The notes beneath the pieces were generated by a model. The model had not been told where the DNA came from and did not search any database. It saw only the letters and a program-made list of their open reading frames with translations. Of a stretch of 56,276 nt of DNA, positions 9,465 to 22,110 are shown piece after piece. The stretch's first letter is position 1; every line of letters begins with the position of its first letter. Source of the stretch: Azoarcus sp. (GTDB lineage Bacteria; Pseudomonadota; Gammaproteobacteria; Burkholderiales; Rhodocyclaceae); the NCBI GenBank assembly GCA_020725025.1, contig DYFV01000031.1, positions 1 to 56,276 of the forward strand, in the 5' to 3' direction. The translations under genes were made by a program, and so were the position numbers.

Positions 9465-10790
9465 GTGGCCAACCCCGCTGCCACGCTCGGTACGCCCGGT
9501 CGGTTCGGCGATCTGAAGCGGCGCATCCTCTTCCTGGTGGGTGCGCTTATCGTCTATCGCATCGGTGCGCACATCCCGGTGCCCGGGATCGATCCGGAGC
9601 GACTGGCCGAGCTGTTCCAGTCGCAGGCCGGCGGGATCCTGGGGGTGTTCAACCTGTTCTCGGGCGGCGCGCTGTCGCGTTTCACGATCTTCGCGCTCGG
9701 CATCATGCCCTACATCTCGGCCTCCATCATCATGCAGCTGATGACGGTGGCGGTGCCCCAGCTCGAGGCGCTCAAGAAGGAAGGCGAGGCTGGCCGCAGG
9801 AAGATCACGCAGTACACCCGCTACGGCACGGTGGTGCTCGCGTTCGCCCAGTCCCTGGGTATCGCGATCGCGCTGGAGAGCCAGGCGGGTCTGGTGCTGG
9901 ATCCGGGCATCATGTTCCGCTTCGTGACCGTCGCAACCCTCGTCACCGGGACCATGTTCCTGATGTGGCTGGGCGAGCAGATCACCGAGCGCGGGGTCGG
10001 CAACGGGATTTCGCTGATCATCTTCGCCGGTATCGCGGCGGGGCTGCCGGCGGCGATAGGGGGCTTGTTCGAGCTGGTGCGTACCGGCGCGATGCATCCC
10101 TTCACTGCGCTGCTGATTTGCGTGCTCGTGGTGCTGGTCACCGGGTTCGTGGTGTTCGTGGAGCGTGGCCAGCGCAAGATCCTGGTCAACTACGCCAAGC
10201 GTCAGGTCGGCAACAAGATCTACGGCGGGCAGAGCTCGCACCTGCCCCTGAAGCTCAACATGTCCGGCGTGATCCCGCCGATCTTCGCCTCGAGCATCAT
10301 CCTCTTCCCGGCCACGCTGGGACAGTGGTTCGGTGCCTCGGAAGGCATGGGCTGGCTGCGCGACATCTCCGCCACGCTCTCGCCGGGGCAGCCGATCTAC
10401 GTGATGCTGTACGCCGCAGCGATCGTCTTCTTCTGTTTCTTCTACACCGCGCTGGTGTTCAACGCCCGCGAAACGGCCGACAACCTGAAGAAGAGCGGCG
10501 CCTTCGTGCCCGGGATCCGTCCCGGCGACCAGACGGCGCGCTACATCGACAAGATCCTGACGCGTCTGACGCTGGTGGGTGCGGTGTACATCACTCTGGT
10601 GTGCCTGCTGCCGGAGTTCCTGATCCTGAAGTGGAACGTGCCGTTCTACTTCGGCGGAACTTCGCTCCTGATCATCGTGGTGGTGACGATGGACTTCATG
10701 GCGCAGGTCCAGGCTTACGTGATGTCGCACCAGTACGAGAGCCTGCTCAAGAAGGCGAACTTCAAGGGGGCGGGGCTTCCCATCCGGTAA
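9465..10790 (+). CDS. secY: Protein translocase subunit SecY
   Basis: 441 residues from a GTG start ([20 protein letters not shown]), with a GGAAG site upstream. SecY is the channel-forming subunit of the SecYEG translocon, with ten membrane helices; the first is [20 protein letters not shown]. The plug-region pattern and the cytoplasmic loop [19 protein letters not shown] are intact. Its place after rplO is universal. Confidence 0.97.
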   Translation: MANPAATLGTPGRFGDLKRRILFLVGALIVYRIGAHIPVPGIDPERLAELFQSQAGGILGVFNLFSGGALSRFTIFALGIMPYISASIIMQLMTVAVPQLEALKKEGEAGRRKITQYTRYGTVVLAFAQSLGIAIALESQAGLVLDPGIMFRFVTVATLVTGTMFLMWLGEQITERGVGNGISLIIFAGIAAGLPAAIGGLFELVRTGAMHPFTALLICVLVVLVTGFVVFVERGQRKILVNYAKRQVGNKIYGGQSSHLPLKLNMSGVIPPIFASSIILFPATLGQWFGASEGMGWLRDISATLSPGQPIYVMLYAAAIVFFCFFYTALVFNARETADNLKKSGAFVPGIRPGDQTARYIDKILTRLTLVGAVYITLVCLLPEFLILKWNVPFYFGGTSLLIIVVVTMDFMAQVQAYVMSHQYESLLKKANFKGAGLPIR

Positions 10791-10793
10791 GTT

Positions 10794-11012
10794 ATGGCGA
10801 AGGAAGACGTTATCGAGATGCAGGGCGAGGTCACCGAGAACCTCCCCAACGCGACGTTCCGAGTTCGGCTGGAAAACGGACACATGGTTCTCGGATACAT
10901 CTCCGGAAAGATGCGCATGCACTACATCCGCATTCTCCCCGGGGACAAGGTCACCGTGCAGATGACGCCCTACGACCTGTCCAAGGCCCGGATCGTTTTC
11001 CGCACCAAGTAA
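10794..11012 (+). CDS. infA: Translation initiation factor IF-1
   Basis: 72 residues, standard length, an S1-like OB-fold ([20 protein letters not shown]). IF-1 occupies the A site during initiation. It sits 3 bp after secY, so it is probably co-translated. infA inside the spc/alpha junction is normal for betaproteobacteria, whereas E. coli has it elsewhere. Confidence 0.97.
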   Translation: MAKEDVIEMQGEVTENLPNATFRVRLENGHMVLGYISGKMRMHYIRILPGDKVTVQMTPYDLSKARIVFRTK

Positions 11013-11033
11013 TTAGAAAACAGGAGCAACAAA

Positions 11034-11147
11034 ATGAGAGTTCAGGCTTCGGTCAAGCGGCTGTGCCGCAACTGCAAGATCATCCGCCGCAAGGGAGTGG
11101 TGCGCGTGATCTGCTCCGATCCGCGGCACAAGCAGCGCCAGGGTTGA
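11034..11147 (+). CDS. rpmJ: 50S ribosomal protein L36 (zinc-binding)
   Basis: A 37-codon gene, [20 protein letters not shown] onward, with the zinc ligands Cys11, Cys14, Cys27 and His32 all present. ACAGGAGCAACAAA gives a good binding site. L36 is the smallest 50S protein. The gap of 53 bp to rpsM is AT-richer than its surroundings but shows no strong promoter. Confidence 0.95.
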   Translation: MRVQASVKRLCRNCKIIRRKGVVRVICSDPRHKQRQG

Positions 11148-11200
11148 TCCGGCGGCGCACAAGTATTAACATTTAATGTTTCGCTTTTTGGGGTAAACGA

Positions 11201-11563
11201 ATGGCCCGTATTGCTGGGGTAAACATTCCCAACCACAAGCATGCCGAGATCGCGCTGACCGCCATCTATGGAATCGGCCGTTCGCGTGCTCAGAAGATTT
11301 GCGACGCCGCCAACATCGTGCGTTCGGTCAAGGTCAAGGATCTCACCGAGTCCGACATGGAGCGCCTGCGCGACGAGGTCGGCAAGTTCATCGTCGAAGG
11401 CGATCTGCGCCGCGAAGTCACGATGAACATCAAGCGCCTCATGGACCTCGGCTGCTACCGCGGCGTGCGTCACCGTCGCGGCCTGCCCGTTCGCGGTCAG
11501 CGCACCCGCACCAATGCCCGCACCCGCAAGGGTCCGCGCAAGGCCATCGCCGGCAAGAAGTGA
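11201..11563 (+). CDS. rpsM: 30S ribosomal protein S13
   Basis: 120 residues ([20 protein letters not shown]). S13 forms intersubunit bridges and touches P-site tRNA through its basic tail ([17 protein letters not shown]). A GGGGTAAACGA site precedes the ATG. It is the first gene of the alpha block. Confidence 0.97.
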   Translation: MARIAGVNIPNHKHAEIALTAIYGIGRSRAQKICDAANIVRSVKVKDLTESDMERLRDEVGKFIVEGDLRREVTMNIKRLMDLGCYRGVRHRRGLPVRGQRTRTNARTRKGPRKAIAGKK

Positions 11564-11575
11564 TAGGAACGAACA

Positions 11576-11965
11576 ATGGCTAAGACTGCTGCGAAAGTCC
11601 GCAAAAAGGTCAAGAAGAACGTCGCCGAGGGTATCGCCCACGTGCACGCCAGCTTCAACAACACGATCATCACCATCACCGACCGCCAGGGCAATGCGCT
11701 GTCGTGGGCGACTTCGGGTGGCGCCGGCTTCAAGGGCTCCCGCAAGAGCACCCCGTTCGCCGCTCAGGTTGCGGCCGAGGCCGCCGGCAAGGCCGCCCAG
11801 GAGTGCGGTGTGAAGAACCTCGAAGTGCGCATCAAGGGGCCTGGCCCCGGTCGCGAATCGGCCGTGCGGGCGCTCAACGCGCTGGGCCTGAAGATCTCGA
11901 GCATTACCGACATCACGCCGATTCCGCACAACGGCTGCCGTCCGCCGAAGAAGCGCCGCATCTGA
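11576..11965 (+). CDS. rpsK: 30S ribosomal protein S11
   Basis: 129 residues, with the conserved [18 protein letters not shown] and [17 protein letters not shown] blocks. S11 is on the 30S platform near the E site. A lysine-rich N-terminus ([13 protein letters not shown]) is typical. Confidence 0.97.
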   Translation: MAKTAAKVRKKVKKNVAEGIAHVHASFNNTIITITDRQGNALSWATSGGAGFKGSRKSTPFAAQVAAEAAGKAAQECGVKNLEVRIKGPGPGRESAVRALNALGLKISSITDITPIPHNGCRPPKKRRI

Positions 11966-11979
11966 CAAGGAGTTGAATC

Positions 11980-12609
11980 GTGGCTCGTAATCTGGATCCC
12001 AAGTGCCGTCAGTGCCGTCGCGAAGGCGAGAAGCTGTTCCTGAAGGCCGAGAAGTGCTTTACCGACAAGTGCGCCATCGAGCGCCGTTCCTACGCGCCCG
12101 GCCAGCACGGCCAGCGCTCCGGCCAGCGCATGTCCGGCTACGGCGTGCAGCTGCGTGAGAAGCAGAAGATCCGTCGTCTGTACGGCGTGCTCGAAGCGCA
12201 GTTCCGCAAGGTGTATGCCGAAGCCGACCGCAAGCGCGGCCAGACCGGCGAGAACCTGCTTCAGCTGCTCGAGGGCCGTCTGGACTCCGTGGTCTATCGC
12301 ATGGGCTTCGGCGGTTCCCGTGCCGAGGCGCGCCAGCTGGTGCGTCACAACAGCATCCTGGTGAACGGCAAGCGGGTGAATATTCCCTCCTACGTCGTGC
12401 GTCCGGGCGAGGTGGTCGAGCTGACCGAAGGCGCGCGCAACCAGCTCCGCGTCAAGGCGGCCCTCGAAGCGGCTGCTTCGCGTGGTTTCCCGGAGTGGCT
12501 CGAGGTCGACGCCAAGGCCGGCAAGGGGGTCTTCAAGGCCTATCCGCAGCGTGCCGAACTGCCGCCGACGATCAACGAAGGCCTGGTCGTGGAACTGTAC
12601 TCCCGCTAA
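11980..12609 (+). CDS. rpsD: 30S ribosomal protein S4 (zinc-binding type)
   Basis: 209 residues from a GTG start after AAGGAGTTGAATC. S4 nucleates 16S assembly and in E. coli represses the alpha operon. Cys9, Cys12, Cys26 and Cys31 form a zinc-site pattern that E. coli S4 lacks. The S4 RNA-binding domain ([20 protein letters not shown]) is intact. Confidence 0.96.
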   Translation: MARNLDPKCRQCRREGEKLFLKAEKCFTDKCAIERRSYAPGQHGQRSGQRMSGYGVQLREKQKIRRLYGVLEAQFRKVYAEADRKRGQTGENLLQLLEGRLDSVVYRMGFGGSRAEARQLVRHNSILVNGKRVNIPSYVVRPGEVVELTEGARNQLRVKAALEAAASRGFPEWLEVDAKAGKGVFKAYPQRAELPPTINEGLVVELYSR

Positions 12610-12648
12610 TCGCCGGGAGCCGACACTCACAGATCCGAGGAACTGCTG

Positions 12649-13629
12649 ATGCAAAGCAATTCGCTTCTGAAACCCCGCATCATCGACGTCCAGAGCGTGT
12701 CGCCGGTCCAGGCGCGCGTGACGATGGAGCCGTTCGAGCGCGGTTTCGGGCATACCCTGGGCAATGCGCTGCGGCGTATCCTTCTTTCCTCGCTGCCCGG
12801 TCATGCTCCCACCGAAGTGACCATCGAGGGCGTGCTGCACGAGTACTCCACGCTGGACGGTGTGCGTGAGGACATCGTCGACCTGCTGCTCAACCTCAAG
12901 GGTGTGGTGCTCAAGCTGCACAACCGCAGCGAAGCGACGCTGCGCCTGTCGAAGTCGGGTGACGGGGTGGTGACGGCGCGTGACATCGAGGTCACCCATG
13001 ATGTCGAGATCATCAACCCGGATCACGTGATCGCGCACCTCGCCCCCGGCGGCAAGCTCGACATGCAGATCAAGGTCGAGGAAGGTCGCGGCTACGTGCC
13101 CGGCAACGTCCGTCCGATGGCGGGCGACACCAAGCAGATCGGCCGGATTGTGCTGGACGCCTCGTTCAGCCCGGTGCGCCGCGTGAGCTACCTGGTCGAG
13201 AGCGCCCGCGTCGAGCAGCGTACCGACCTGGACCGCCTCGTCATCGACATCGAGACCAACGGTGCGGTCGATCCGGAAGAGGCCATCCGTTACGCCGCGC
13301 GCGTGCTGATGGATCAGCTTTCGGTGTTCGCCGACCTGGAAGGTACCGCGCCGGTTGCCGAGCCTTCGGCCACGACCACGATCGACCCGGTCCTGCTGCG
13401 CCCGGTGGACGATCTCGAGCTCACGGTGCGCTCGGCCAACTGCCTCAAGGCCGAGAACATCTACTACATCGGCGATCTGATCCAGCGCACCGAGACGGAG
13501 CTGCTGAAGACCCCGAACCTCGGTCGCAAGTCGCTGAACGAAATCAAGGAAGTGTTGGCCTCCCGCGGGCTGACGCTCGGCATGAAACTGGAAAACTGGC
13601 CGCCGGTCGGGCTCGAGAAGCTCGGCTGA
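12649..13629 (+). CDS. rpoA: DNA-directed RNA polymerase subunit alpha
   Basis: 326 residues. The N-terminal dimerisation domain (residues ~1-230, including [20 protein letters not shown]) is followed by a linker and a C-terminal domain (~245-320, [18 protein letters not shown]) that binds UP elements and activators. Full length and colinear with E. coli. It lies between rpsD and rplQ as usual. Confidence 0.97.
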   Translation: MQSNSLLKPRIIDVQSVSPVQARVTMEPFERGFGHTLGNALRRILLSSLPGHAPTEVTIEGVLHEYSTLDGVREDIVDLLLNLKGVVLKLHNRSEATLRLSKSGDGVVTARDIEVTHDVEIINPDHVIAHLAPGGKLDMQIKVEEGRGYVPGNVRPMAGDTKQIGRIVLDASFSPVRRVSYLVESARVEQRTDLDRLVIDIETNGAVDPEEAIRYAARVLMDQLSVFADLEGTAPVAEPSATTTIDPVLLRPVDDLELTVRSANCLKAENIYYIGDLIQRTETELLKTPNLGRKSLNEIKEVLASRGLTLGMKLENWPPVGLEKLG

Positions 13630-13657
13630 ACGGTGACAGGTAAGTGAGGAACTAGAA

Positions 13658-14068
13658 ATGCGTCACCGTAACGGTCTTCGCAAGCTGAACCGCACCAGCG
13701 CCCATCGCCAGGCGATGCTGCGCAACATGGCCAACTCGCTGCTGCAGCACGAGCTGATCAAGACCACGCTCCCGAAGGCGAAGGAACTGCGCCGGGTCGT
13801 GGAGCCGCTGATCACCCTCGGCAAGAAGCCCAGCCTGTCCAACCGCCGCCTGGCGTTCGACCGGCTGCGCGATCGCGACATGGTCGGCAAGCTCTTCAAC
13901 GAGCTCGGGCCGCGCTACGCCACCCGCAATGGCGGCTACCTGCGGATCCTGAAGTGCGGATTCCGTGACGGCGACAACGCCCCGATGGCCTACGTCGAGC
14001 TGCTCGACCGTCCCGCTCAGGAAGAGAGCGCGCCCGCGGGCGAGGAGCAGGCGACCGCCGCTGCGTGA
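13658..14068 (+). CDS. rplQ: 50S ribosomal protein L17
   Basis: 136 residues, starting [20 protein letters not shown]. The conserved core ends near residue 118; the rest is an Ala/Glu-rich tail ([14 protein letters not shown]) of the kind common in betaproteobacteria. It is the last gene of the superoperon and is followed by a strong terminator. Confidence 0.97.
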   Translation: MRHRNGLRKLNRTSAHRQAMLRNMANSLLQHELIKTTLPKAKELRRVVEPLITLGKKPSLSNRRLAFDRLRDRDMVGKLFNELGPRYATRNGGYLRILKCGFRDGDNAPMAYVELLDRPAQEESAPAGEEQATAAA

Positions 14069-14097
14069 CGCATGCCGTACGTGCGAGCTTGATGTCC

Positions 14098-14129
14098 GAA
14101 CGGGCCGGTTTTCCGGCCCGTTCGTTTTT
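14098..14129 (+). terminator. Intrinsic terminator of the ribosomal superoperon
   Basis: A perfect 11-bp stem GAACGGGCCGG (14098-14108), loop TTTT and complementary arm (14113-14123), followed by GTTTTT. It sits 30 bp after rplQ, before the galE promoter region. Confidence 0.9.
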
Positions 14130-14156
14130 GTGAAGAGCGGAAGAGCGAGGCGGTCG

Positions 14157-15179
14157 ATGGCGAGAATCCTGGTGACGGGCGGTGCGGGCTACATCGGCAC
14201 GCACACCTGCGTGGCGCTGCTCGAGAGCGGACACGACGTGGTCGTGCTCGACAACCTGTCCAACAGCAAGGCGAGCGCGCTCGCCCGGGTGGAGGAGATC
14301 GCGGGGCGGTCGCTCGAAGCTTTCGTGCAGGCGGACGTGCGGGACAGGGCGGCGCTCTCGCGGCTGTTCGACACGCATCGTATCGACGCTGTCATCCATT
14401 TCGCGGCCCTCAAGGCGGTCGGCGAGTCGGTGCGGGAGCCGCTGCGCTACTACGAGAACAACATCGCCGGCACGCTTGCGCTGGCTCAGGCGATGGCCGA
14501 CGCAGGCGTATGGCGGCTCGTCTTCAGCTCTTCGGCCACCGTGTACGGCGATCCGGCCAGCGTCCCCATCCGGGAGGACTTTCCCACCAGCGCGACCAAC
14601 CCCTACGGCTGGTCGAAGTGGATGATGGAACGCATCCTCATGGATGCCGCGGCGGCCGATCCGCGCTGGCAGGTGGCGCTGCTGCGCTATTTCAACCCGG
14701 TCGGCGCCCATCCGAGCGGCCGCATCGGCGAGGACCCGCAGGGCGTACCGAACAACCTGATGCCCTATGTGAGCCAGGTGGCGGTGGGTCGGCGGGATGA
14801 GCTTCAGGTGTTCGGCTCCGACTATCCGACCGTCGACGGAACCGGCGTGCGGGACTATATCCACGTCGTGGATCTCGCGGCCGGGCACGTACGTGCGGTG
14901 GAGCGCATCGACGCGCTGCCGGGCGTGACCGTGCTCAATCTCGGCACCGGCCGCGGCTACAGCGTGCTGGAGGTCCTTCGGGCGTTCGAGCGTGCGAGCG
15001 GGCGGCCGATTCCCTATCGGCTGGTGGACCGGCGCCCGGGTGACGTGGCCGAGTGCTGGGCCGACCCCTCTCGGGCGGAGGCTGTCCTGGGATGGCGCGC
15101 CGGGCGCGACCTCGACGCAATGTGCCGCGATGCCTGGGCTTGGCAGCGCGCGAATCCGCAGGGCTATCCGGACGCGTGA
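14157..15179 (+). CDS. galE: UDP-glucose 4-epimerase
   Basis: 340 residues from ATG 14157. It interconverts UDP-glucose and UDP-galactose using bound NAD. The Rossmann motif GGAGYIG is at residues 7-13, the Ser of FSSSATVYG and the YxxxK pair in YGWSKWMME give the SDR catalytic set, and the length matches the family (338 in E. coli). The frame is open far upstream into rplQ, but only this start gives the GalE N-terminus MARILVTGGAGYIG. It is a single gene between the ribosomal terminator and a DUF2237 gene. Confidence 0.95.
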   Translation: MARILVTGGAGYIGTHTCVALLESGHDVVVLDNLSNSKASALARVEEIAGRSLEAFVQADVRDRAALSRLFDTHRIDAVIHFAALKAVGESVREPLRYYENNIAGTLALAQAMADAGVWRLVFSSSATVYGDPASVPIREDFPTSATNPYGWSKWMMERILMDAAAADPRWQVALLRYFNPVGAHPSGRIGEDPQGVPNNLMPYVSQVAVGRRDELQVFGSDYPTVDGTGVRDYIHVVDLAAGHVRAVERIDALPGVTVLNLGTGRGYSVLEVLRAFERASGRPIPYRLVDRRPGDVAECWADPSRAEAVLGWRAGRDLDAMCRDAWAWQRANPQGYPDA

Positions 15180-15247
15180 TCCTTGGCCCGAACTCGGTGT
15201 ACCGCCGGTGGTCTTTCGTTGGCGACGACACAGGAGCGATTCACACC

Positions 15248-15637
15248 ATGAGCGACAGCGACACGCAGATGCAGGGGCAGCGCAACGTGCTCGGCGGGGA
15301 GTTGCGGGCATGCAGCTACGCGCCCCTGACCGGTTTCTTCCGCACCGGCTGCTGCGAGACCTCGCCGGAAGATCTCGGTCGGCACGTGGTCTGCGTCCGC
15401 GTCACCCGTGAGTTCCTCGCTTTCTCCCGCCGGCGGGGGAATGACCTGTCGACGCCGCGCCCTGAGCTCCGTTTCTCGGGGCTGAAGCCGGGTGACCGCT
15501 GGTGCCTGTGCGCGAACCGGTGGCTCGAGGCGGAGCAGGCGGGCGTGGCGCCGCCGGTGGTGCTGGCGGCCACCCATCGTTCGGCGCTCGAGGTCGTCGA
15601 CCTCGACCTGCTCAGGCGTTACGCGCTCGATCGCTGA
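15248..15637 (+). CDS. DUF2237 family protein
   Basis: 129 residues from ATG 15248, preceded by ACAGGAGCG. The conserved features of the family are easy to see: LTGFFRTGCCETSPED, a GNDLST segment and GDRWCLCANRW, followed by APPVVLAATH. Cysteines are strongly conserved in the family but its function is unknown. The N-terminus chosen trims an in-frame extension that runs into galE. Neighbours give no clue to function. Confidence 0.85.
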   Translation: MSDSDTQMQGQRNVLGGELRACSYAPLTGFFRTGCCETSPEDLGRHVVCVRVTREFLAFSRRRGNDLSTPRPELRFSGLKPGDRWCLCANRWLEAEQAGVAPPVVLAATHRSALEVVDLDLLRRYALDR

Positions 15638-15642
15638 GGTCT

Positions 15643-15942
15643 CTACCAGTCGCGCTTGATCCGGTTCCGGTACTGCACGTCGTGGGGCAGTACCTTCTGC
15701 ATGGCCTCGAGGTGGTTGCGGACGGTGGTGGTGGCACGCGCGAGGGTGTCCTGCGTCAGATGCGGCAGCTCGGTCTGGCGTGCCGTCATTCGGACGATCT
15801 GGTCGATCGCGCGCCCGCGTTGTGCCTCGTCGGTCGGAAGGTACAGGCCGAGGCCCGCCTCGAGCAGCGTCTTGAGAAAGCGCGCGCGGCGCTCGATGCG
15901 CTGAAGGAATCGCACCTGGATTTCGCTTGCTGTCTCCGCCAT
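15643..15942 (-). CDS. Hypothetical helical protein downstream of uvrA
   Basis: 99 residues on the minus strand, starting MAETASEIQVRFLQRIERRA after a G-rich GGGGGGGATC site. It is rich in Arg, Leu and Ala, predicted mostly helical, with no signal peptide or membrane segment. It begins 85 bp after the uvrA stop on the same strand, so it may be co-transcribed. Its end converges on the DUF2237 gene with a 5-bp gap. I do not recognise a family. Confidence 0.6.
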   Translation of the reverse strand: MAETASEIQVRFLQRIERRARFLKTLLEAGLGLYLPTDEAQRGRAIDQIVRMTARQTELPHLTQDTLARATTTVRNHLEAMQKVLPHDVQYRNRIKRDW

Positions 15943-16027
15943 GATCCCCCCCGGAAATGGTTACGACCGCCGCATCATCATTCGGAGGGCGTCGCTTTGC
16001 AAGCCTCGCACGATCGGCGGGGCGCGG

Positions 16028-18853
<2,826 letters not shown>

Positions 18854-18964
18854 GGGGCGTGGCTGGTGAAGGGGAACGCGCCACTATACGAGAGAAACAG
18901 TTTGCGAGCCAAACGGCCCCGGCGCGGGTGCTAGAATCGACCCTTTGAGTGATTCCAGGCCTAC

Positions 18965-20173
18965 ATGTCGTACCCCGAGCACGATTCCATGACGCCTGCC
19001 GAGCGGCGGGCGGGCGCAAGCCTCGCGGCGATCTTCGCCCTGCGGATGCTCGGGCTCTTCCTGATCCTGCCGGTGTTCTCGGTCCATGCGCCCGAGCTGA
19101 CCGGCGGTGACAATCTCACCCTCGTCGGACTTGCGATCGGGGCTTACGGATTGACGCAGGCTTGCCTCCAGATCGCGTACGGCGCCGCTTCGGACCGCTT
19201 CGGACGCAAGCCGGTGATCGTGTTCGGCCTGCTCCTGTTCGTCGCGGGGAGCGTGGTGGCGGCGCTCGCCGAGAGCATTTATGTCGTCATCGCCGGACGG
19301 GTCCTGCAGGGAGCGGGTGCGATCTCCGCGGCGGTCACCGCGCTCGCGGCAGATCTCACCCGCGACCAGCACCGGACCAAGGTGATGGCCATGATCGGCT
19401 CGAGCATCGGGCTGGTGTTCGCGTTCTCCATGGTGGCTGCGCCCCTCCTGTACGAGGGGATCGGCATGAGCGGCATCTTCTGGCTCACCGCGGTGCTCGC
19501 CGCCTTGGCAATCGTTGTCGTGACCCGCGTCGTGCCTGCCGCACCTCAGGTGCCGCGCGCCAACGGCGGAAGCTTTCGCGACGTCCTGCGTGACGGGCAG
19601 TTGATGCGGCTCAATGTGGGTGTATTCGTTCTGCATATAATACAGACCGCCATGTGGGTCCTGGTGCCGGCGGCCCTGGTGGCCGGCGGCGGGCTGCCGC
19701 TCGCGGAGCACTGGAAGGTCTATCTGCCCGCGGTGCTGTTGTCCTTCGCGGTGATGGTGCCGGCAGTCATCGTCGCCGAGCGGCGCGGCCGGATGAAGGC
19801 CGTGTTCAACGGCGCGATCGTGCTGCTGGTGATCGTGCAGGCCGGGCTCGCGGCGGGCGGGAACAGCGTGATGCAGCTCGCGGTGTGGCTAACGCTCTTT
19901 TTCGTCGCGTTCAATGTGCTGGAGGCGGTGCTGCCGTCGTGGATTTCGAAGATCGCTCCGCCTTACGCAAAGGGGACCGCGCTGGGGGTTTACAATACGC
20001 TCCAGTCGGCAGGCGTCTCGTTGGGCGGCATGCTCGGCGGCTGGATCGCGCAGCATTTCGGCAGTGCGACGGTCAATCTCGTATGCGCGCTCGCCGCGCT
20101 CGGCTGGCTCGCCCTCGCCGCCAGCATGAATCCCCCACCGCGCCGCGCCGTCCAGGCCGTGAGCGCGGGCTAA
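18965..20173 (+). CDS. MFS transporter (YajR-like drug/solute exporter)
   Basis: 402 residues with about twelve membrane helices and the MFS motif A between helices 2 and 3 ([13 protein letters not shown]). The start [20 protein letters not shown] gives a short cytoplasmic leader before helix 1. It belongs to the major facilitator superfamily; substrate is not evident. It is divergent from uvrA and 25 bp upstream of ssb, an order commonly seen in betaproteobacteria, though a functional link to repair is unproven. Confidence 0.85.
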   Translation: MSYPEHDSMTPAERRAGASLAAIFALRMLGLFLILPVFSVHAPELTGGDNLTLVGLAIGAYGLTQACLQIAYGAASDRFGRKPVIVFGLLLFVAGSVVAALAESIYVVIAGRVLQGAGAISAAVTALAADLTRDQHRTKVMAMIGSSIGLVFAFSMVAAPLLYEGIGMSGIFWLTAVLAALAIVVVTRVVPAAPQVPRANGGSFRDVLRDGQLMRLNVGVFVLHIIQTAMWVLVPAALVAGGGLPLAEHWKVYLPAVLLSFAVMVPAVIVAERRGRMKAVFNGAIVLLVIVQAGLAAGGNSVMQLAVWLTLFFVAFNVLEAVLPSWISKIAPPYAKGTALGVYNTLQSAGVSLGGMLGGWIAQHFGSATVNLVCALAALGWLALAASMNPPPRRAVQAVSAG

Positions 20174-20198
20174 ACCTGTCAATCCAGAGGAGAAGCGG

Positions 20199-20696
20199 AT
20201 GGCTTCCGTGAACAAAGTGATCCTGATCGGCAACCTGGGCGCCGATCCGGAAAGCCGTTATGCCCCGTCGGGCGATGCGATCTGCAACATCCGGGTCGCC
20301 ACCACCGAAACGTGGAAGGACAAGGCCACCGGCGAGCGGCGCGAGGCCACCGAGTGGCACCGCGTGTCGTTCTACGGCCGGCTCGCGGAGATCGCCGGAC
20401 AATATCTGCGCAAGGGCAGCCAAGTCTACATCGAGGGCAGTCTGCGCACCCGCAAGTGGCAGGACAAGGACGGCCAGGACCGCTACACCACCGAAATCCG
20501 TGCCGACGAGATGAAGATGCTGGGCGCGCGCCAGGGCATGGGCGGTGATGCGCCGATGCAGTCGTCCGAAGGGTACGACGCGCCGGCCGCCCCGCGTCGG
20601 GCGCCGCAGACGCCTTCCGCTCCGGCTCGCCAGCCGGCGTCGGGGGGTAGTGGCGGTGGTGGTTTCGGCGATTTCGACGACGATATTCCGTTCTGA
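20199..20696 (+). CDS. ssb: Single-stranded DNA-binding protein
   Basis: 165 residues. The N-terminal OB-fold ([20 protein letters not shown] to residue ~110) is followed by a Pro/Gly/Ser-rich linker and the acidic tip DFDDDIPF, which recruits replication and repair proteins. AGAGGAGAAGCGG provides the binding site. It follows the MFS gene by 25 bp. Confidence 0.96.
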   Translation: MASVNKVILIGNLGADPESRYAPSGDAICNIRVATTETWKDKATGERREATEWHRVSFYGRLAEIAGQYLRKGSQVYIEGSLRTRKWQDKDGQDRYTTEIRADEMKMLGARQGMGGDAPMQSSEGYDAPAAPRRAPQTPSAPARQPASGGSGGGGFGDFDDDIPF

Positions 20697-20720
20697 TCGA
20701 ACGCCCCGCGGACGGATCCC

Positions 20721-20812
20721 GTAGCCCGGATTCGGCGGAGCGGAATCCGGGATGCTGCGCCTGATCTCGGCGCCGTCGCCGGATTCCGGCCTGCGGCCTC
20801 CATCCGGGCTAC
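20721..20812. repeat. REP-like element, copy 1 (inverted pair)
   Basis: Two units face each other: GTAGCCCGGATTCGGCGGAG... (20721-20752) and a second ending CCATCCGGGCTAC (20780-20812). It lies between convergent ssb and the patB-type gene, and its last bases supply the stop codon of that gene. Confidence 0.8.
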
Positions 20813-21999
20813 GGAGTGCCCGGGGTGGTCGGTGTTTCCCGGGGCGTCCGCGCCTCGAGCGCCCGCGCCATGCGGACGAGCGCCTCGTCGAGGATGGCCC
20901 GGGGACAGCCGAAATTGAGGCGCACGAAGCCCGGCGTGCCGAACGGCGTCCCGTCGGAAAGTCCGACCCCAGCCGCTTCGAAGAACCCGGCAGGGTCGGC
21001 CAGATCGGCGCCTCGGCAGTCGATCCACGCCAGATAGGTGGCCTGGGGTGGGAGCATCGACAGGCCGGGCATGCGGGCCACCGCCTCGGCCACGCGTGCG
21101 CGGTTGCCGCGCAGGTAGTCGAGGAGCGCCGCCCGCCACGTGCCGCCGTCGCGATAGGCCGCCTCCGTCGCGACCATCCCCAGCACATTGGGTGGCGGGA
21201 CGACCCCGCGCATCGCGCGCCGGTAGCGCCGGCGCAGGTCCGCATCCGGAATGACCGCGAATGCGCAATAGAGGGCCGGGACGTTCCAGGTCTTGGAGGG
21301 CGCCATCAGCGTGATCGTGCGCCGCGCGGTCGCTTCATCCAGCGAGGCGATGGGGATGTGCGGCGTGTCCGGATCGAGCACCAGGCCGCAGTGGATTTCG
21401 TCCGAACAGATGAGGAGATCGTGTCGTTCGGCGAGATCGGCGAGCCAGGCGAGTTCCGCGCGATCGAACACGCGCCCGACCGGATTGTGCGGATTGCACA
21501 GCATCAGCAGCCGGGTGCGCGGCGTGAGCGTGGCTTCCACCGCCGCGCGGTCCCACCCCCACCTGTCCGCGTCCGGTTTCAGCACCGAGCTCACCAGGCG
21601 CCGCCCGGCGTTGCCGGGCGCGGTGAGGAAGGGGGGATACACCGGGGTTGCGGAGAACACGTCGTCGCCGGCCGCGCCGGCGATCTGGCAGGCGAGATTG
21701 AAACCGGTCACCACCCCCGGCAGCCACACCAGCCAGTCGGCCTCGATGTGCCATCCGTGATCTCGGGCGAGCCCGTCCGTCACTGCGGCAACGAGTTCCG
21801 GCCACGGCGCGGTGTAGCCGAACACGCCGTGGGCCACGCGACGCTGCAGTGCCTCGATCACGCCGGGCGGCGCAGCGAAGTCCATGTCGGCCACCCAGAG
21901 GGGCAGGACATCCCGTCCTGCGTACCGCCCCCACTTGTCACCCGGTAGTGTTCGTCGGTCGATGGGGGTATCGAAGTCGAAGCTCAGCTCGCTCATCAT
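20809..21999 (-). CDS. PatB/MalY-type PLP-dependent C-S lyase (aminotransferase class I/II fold)
   Basis: 396 residues from ATG 21999 (MMSELSFDFDTPIDRR); the next codon, 21996, is also possible. The frame continues upstream without family similarity. It resembles cystathionine beta-lyases of the PatB/MalY group: DKWGRYAGRDVLPLWVADMD near the start, CNPHNPVGRVF, DEIHCGLV and the PLP lysine in APSKTWNVPAL. Such enzymes cleave cystathionine or related thioethers to release a thiol. The last codons lie inside a REP-like element, so the C-terminal tail (TPRETPTTPGTP) is probably not conserved. Confidence 0.85.
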   Translation of the reverse strand: MMSELSFDFDTPIDRRTLPGDKWGRYAGRDVLPLWVADMDFAAPPGVIEALQRRVAHGVFGYTAPWPELVAAVTDGLARDHGWHIEADWLVWLPGVVTGFNLACQIAGAAGDDVFSATPVYPPFLTAPGNAGRRLVSSVLKPDADRWGWDRAAVEATLTPRTRLLMLCNPHNPVGRVFDRAELAWLADLAERHDLLICSDEIHCGLVLDPDTPHIPIASLDEATARRTITLMAPSKTWNVPALYCAFAVIPDADLRRRYRRAMRGVVPPPNVLGMVATEAAYRDGGTWRAALLDYLRGNRARVAEAVARMPGLSMLPPQATYLAWIDCRGADLADPAGFFEAAGVGLSDGTPFGTPGFVRLNFGCPRAILDEALVRMARALEARTPRETPTTPGTP

Positions 22000-22110
22000 G
22001 TGTCGTTCCGTGTTCGCGGCAGAGTTTACGCAAACGCGCCTACCGAGCCTACTGCCGGTTGGCGCTAAAATCGCCGTGACAACTCGAAGATCATCCGGAG
22101 GAAGACAATC

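Noticed and set aside
8928..10922. Long minus-strand open frame (664 codons) opposite rplO-secY
   Set aside because: Antisense shadow, His/Arg/Asp-rich nonsense protein.
18889..18911. LexA (SOS) box in the uvrA / MFS gap
   Set aside because: CTGT occurs on the minus strand but the second half does not match ACAG; only a weak -10/-35 is supported.
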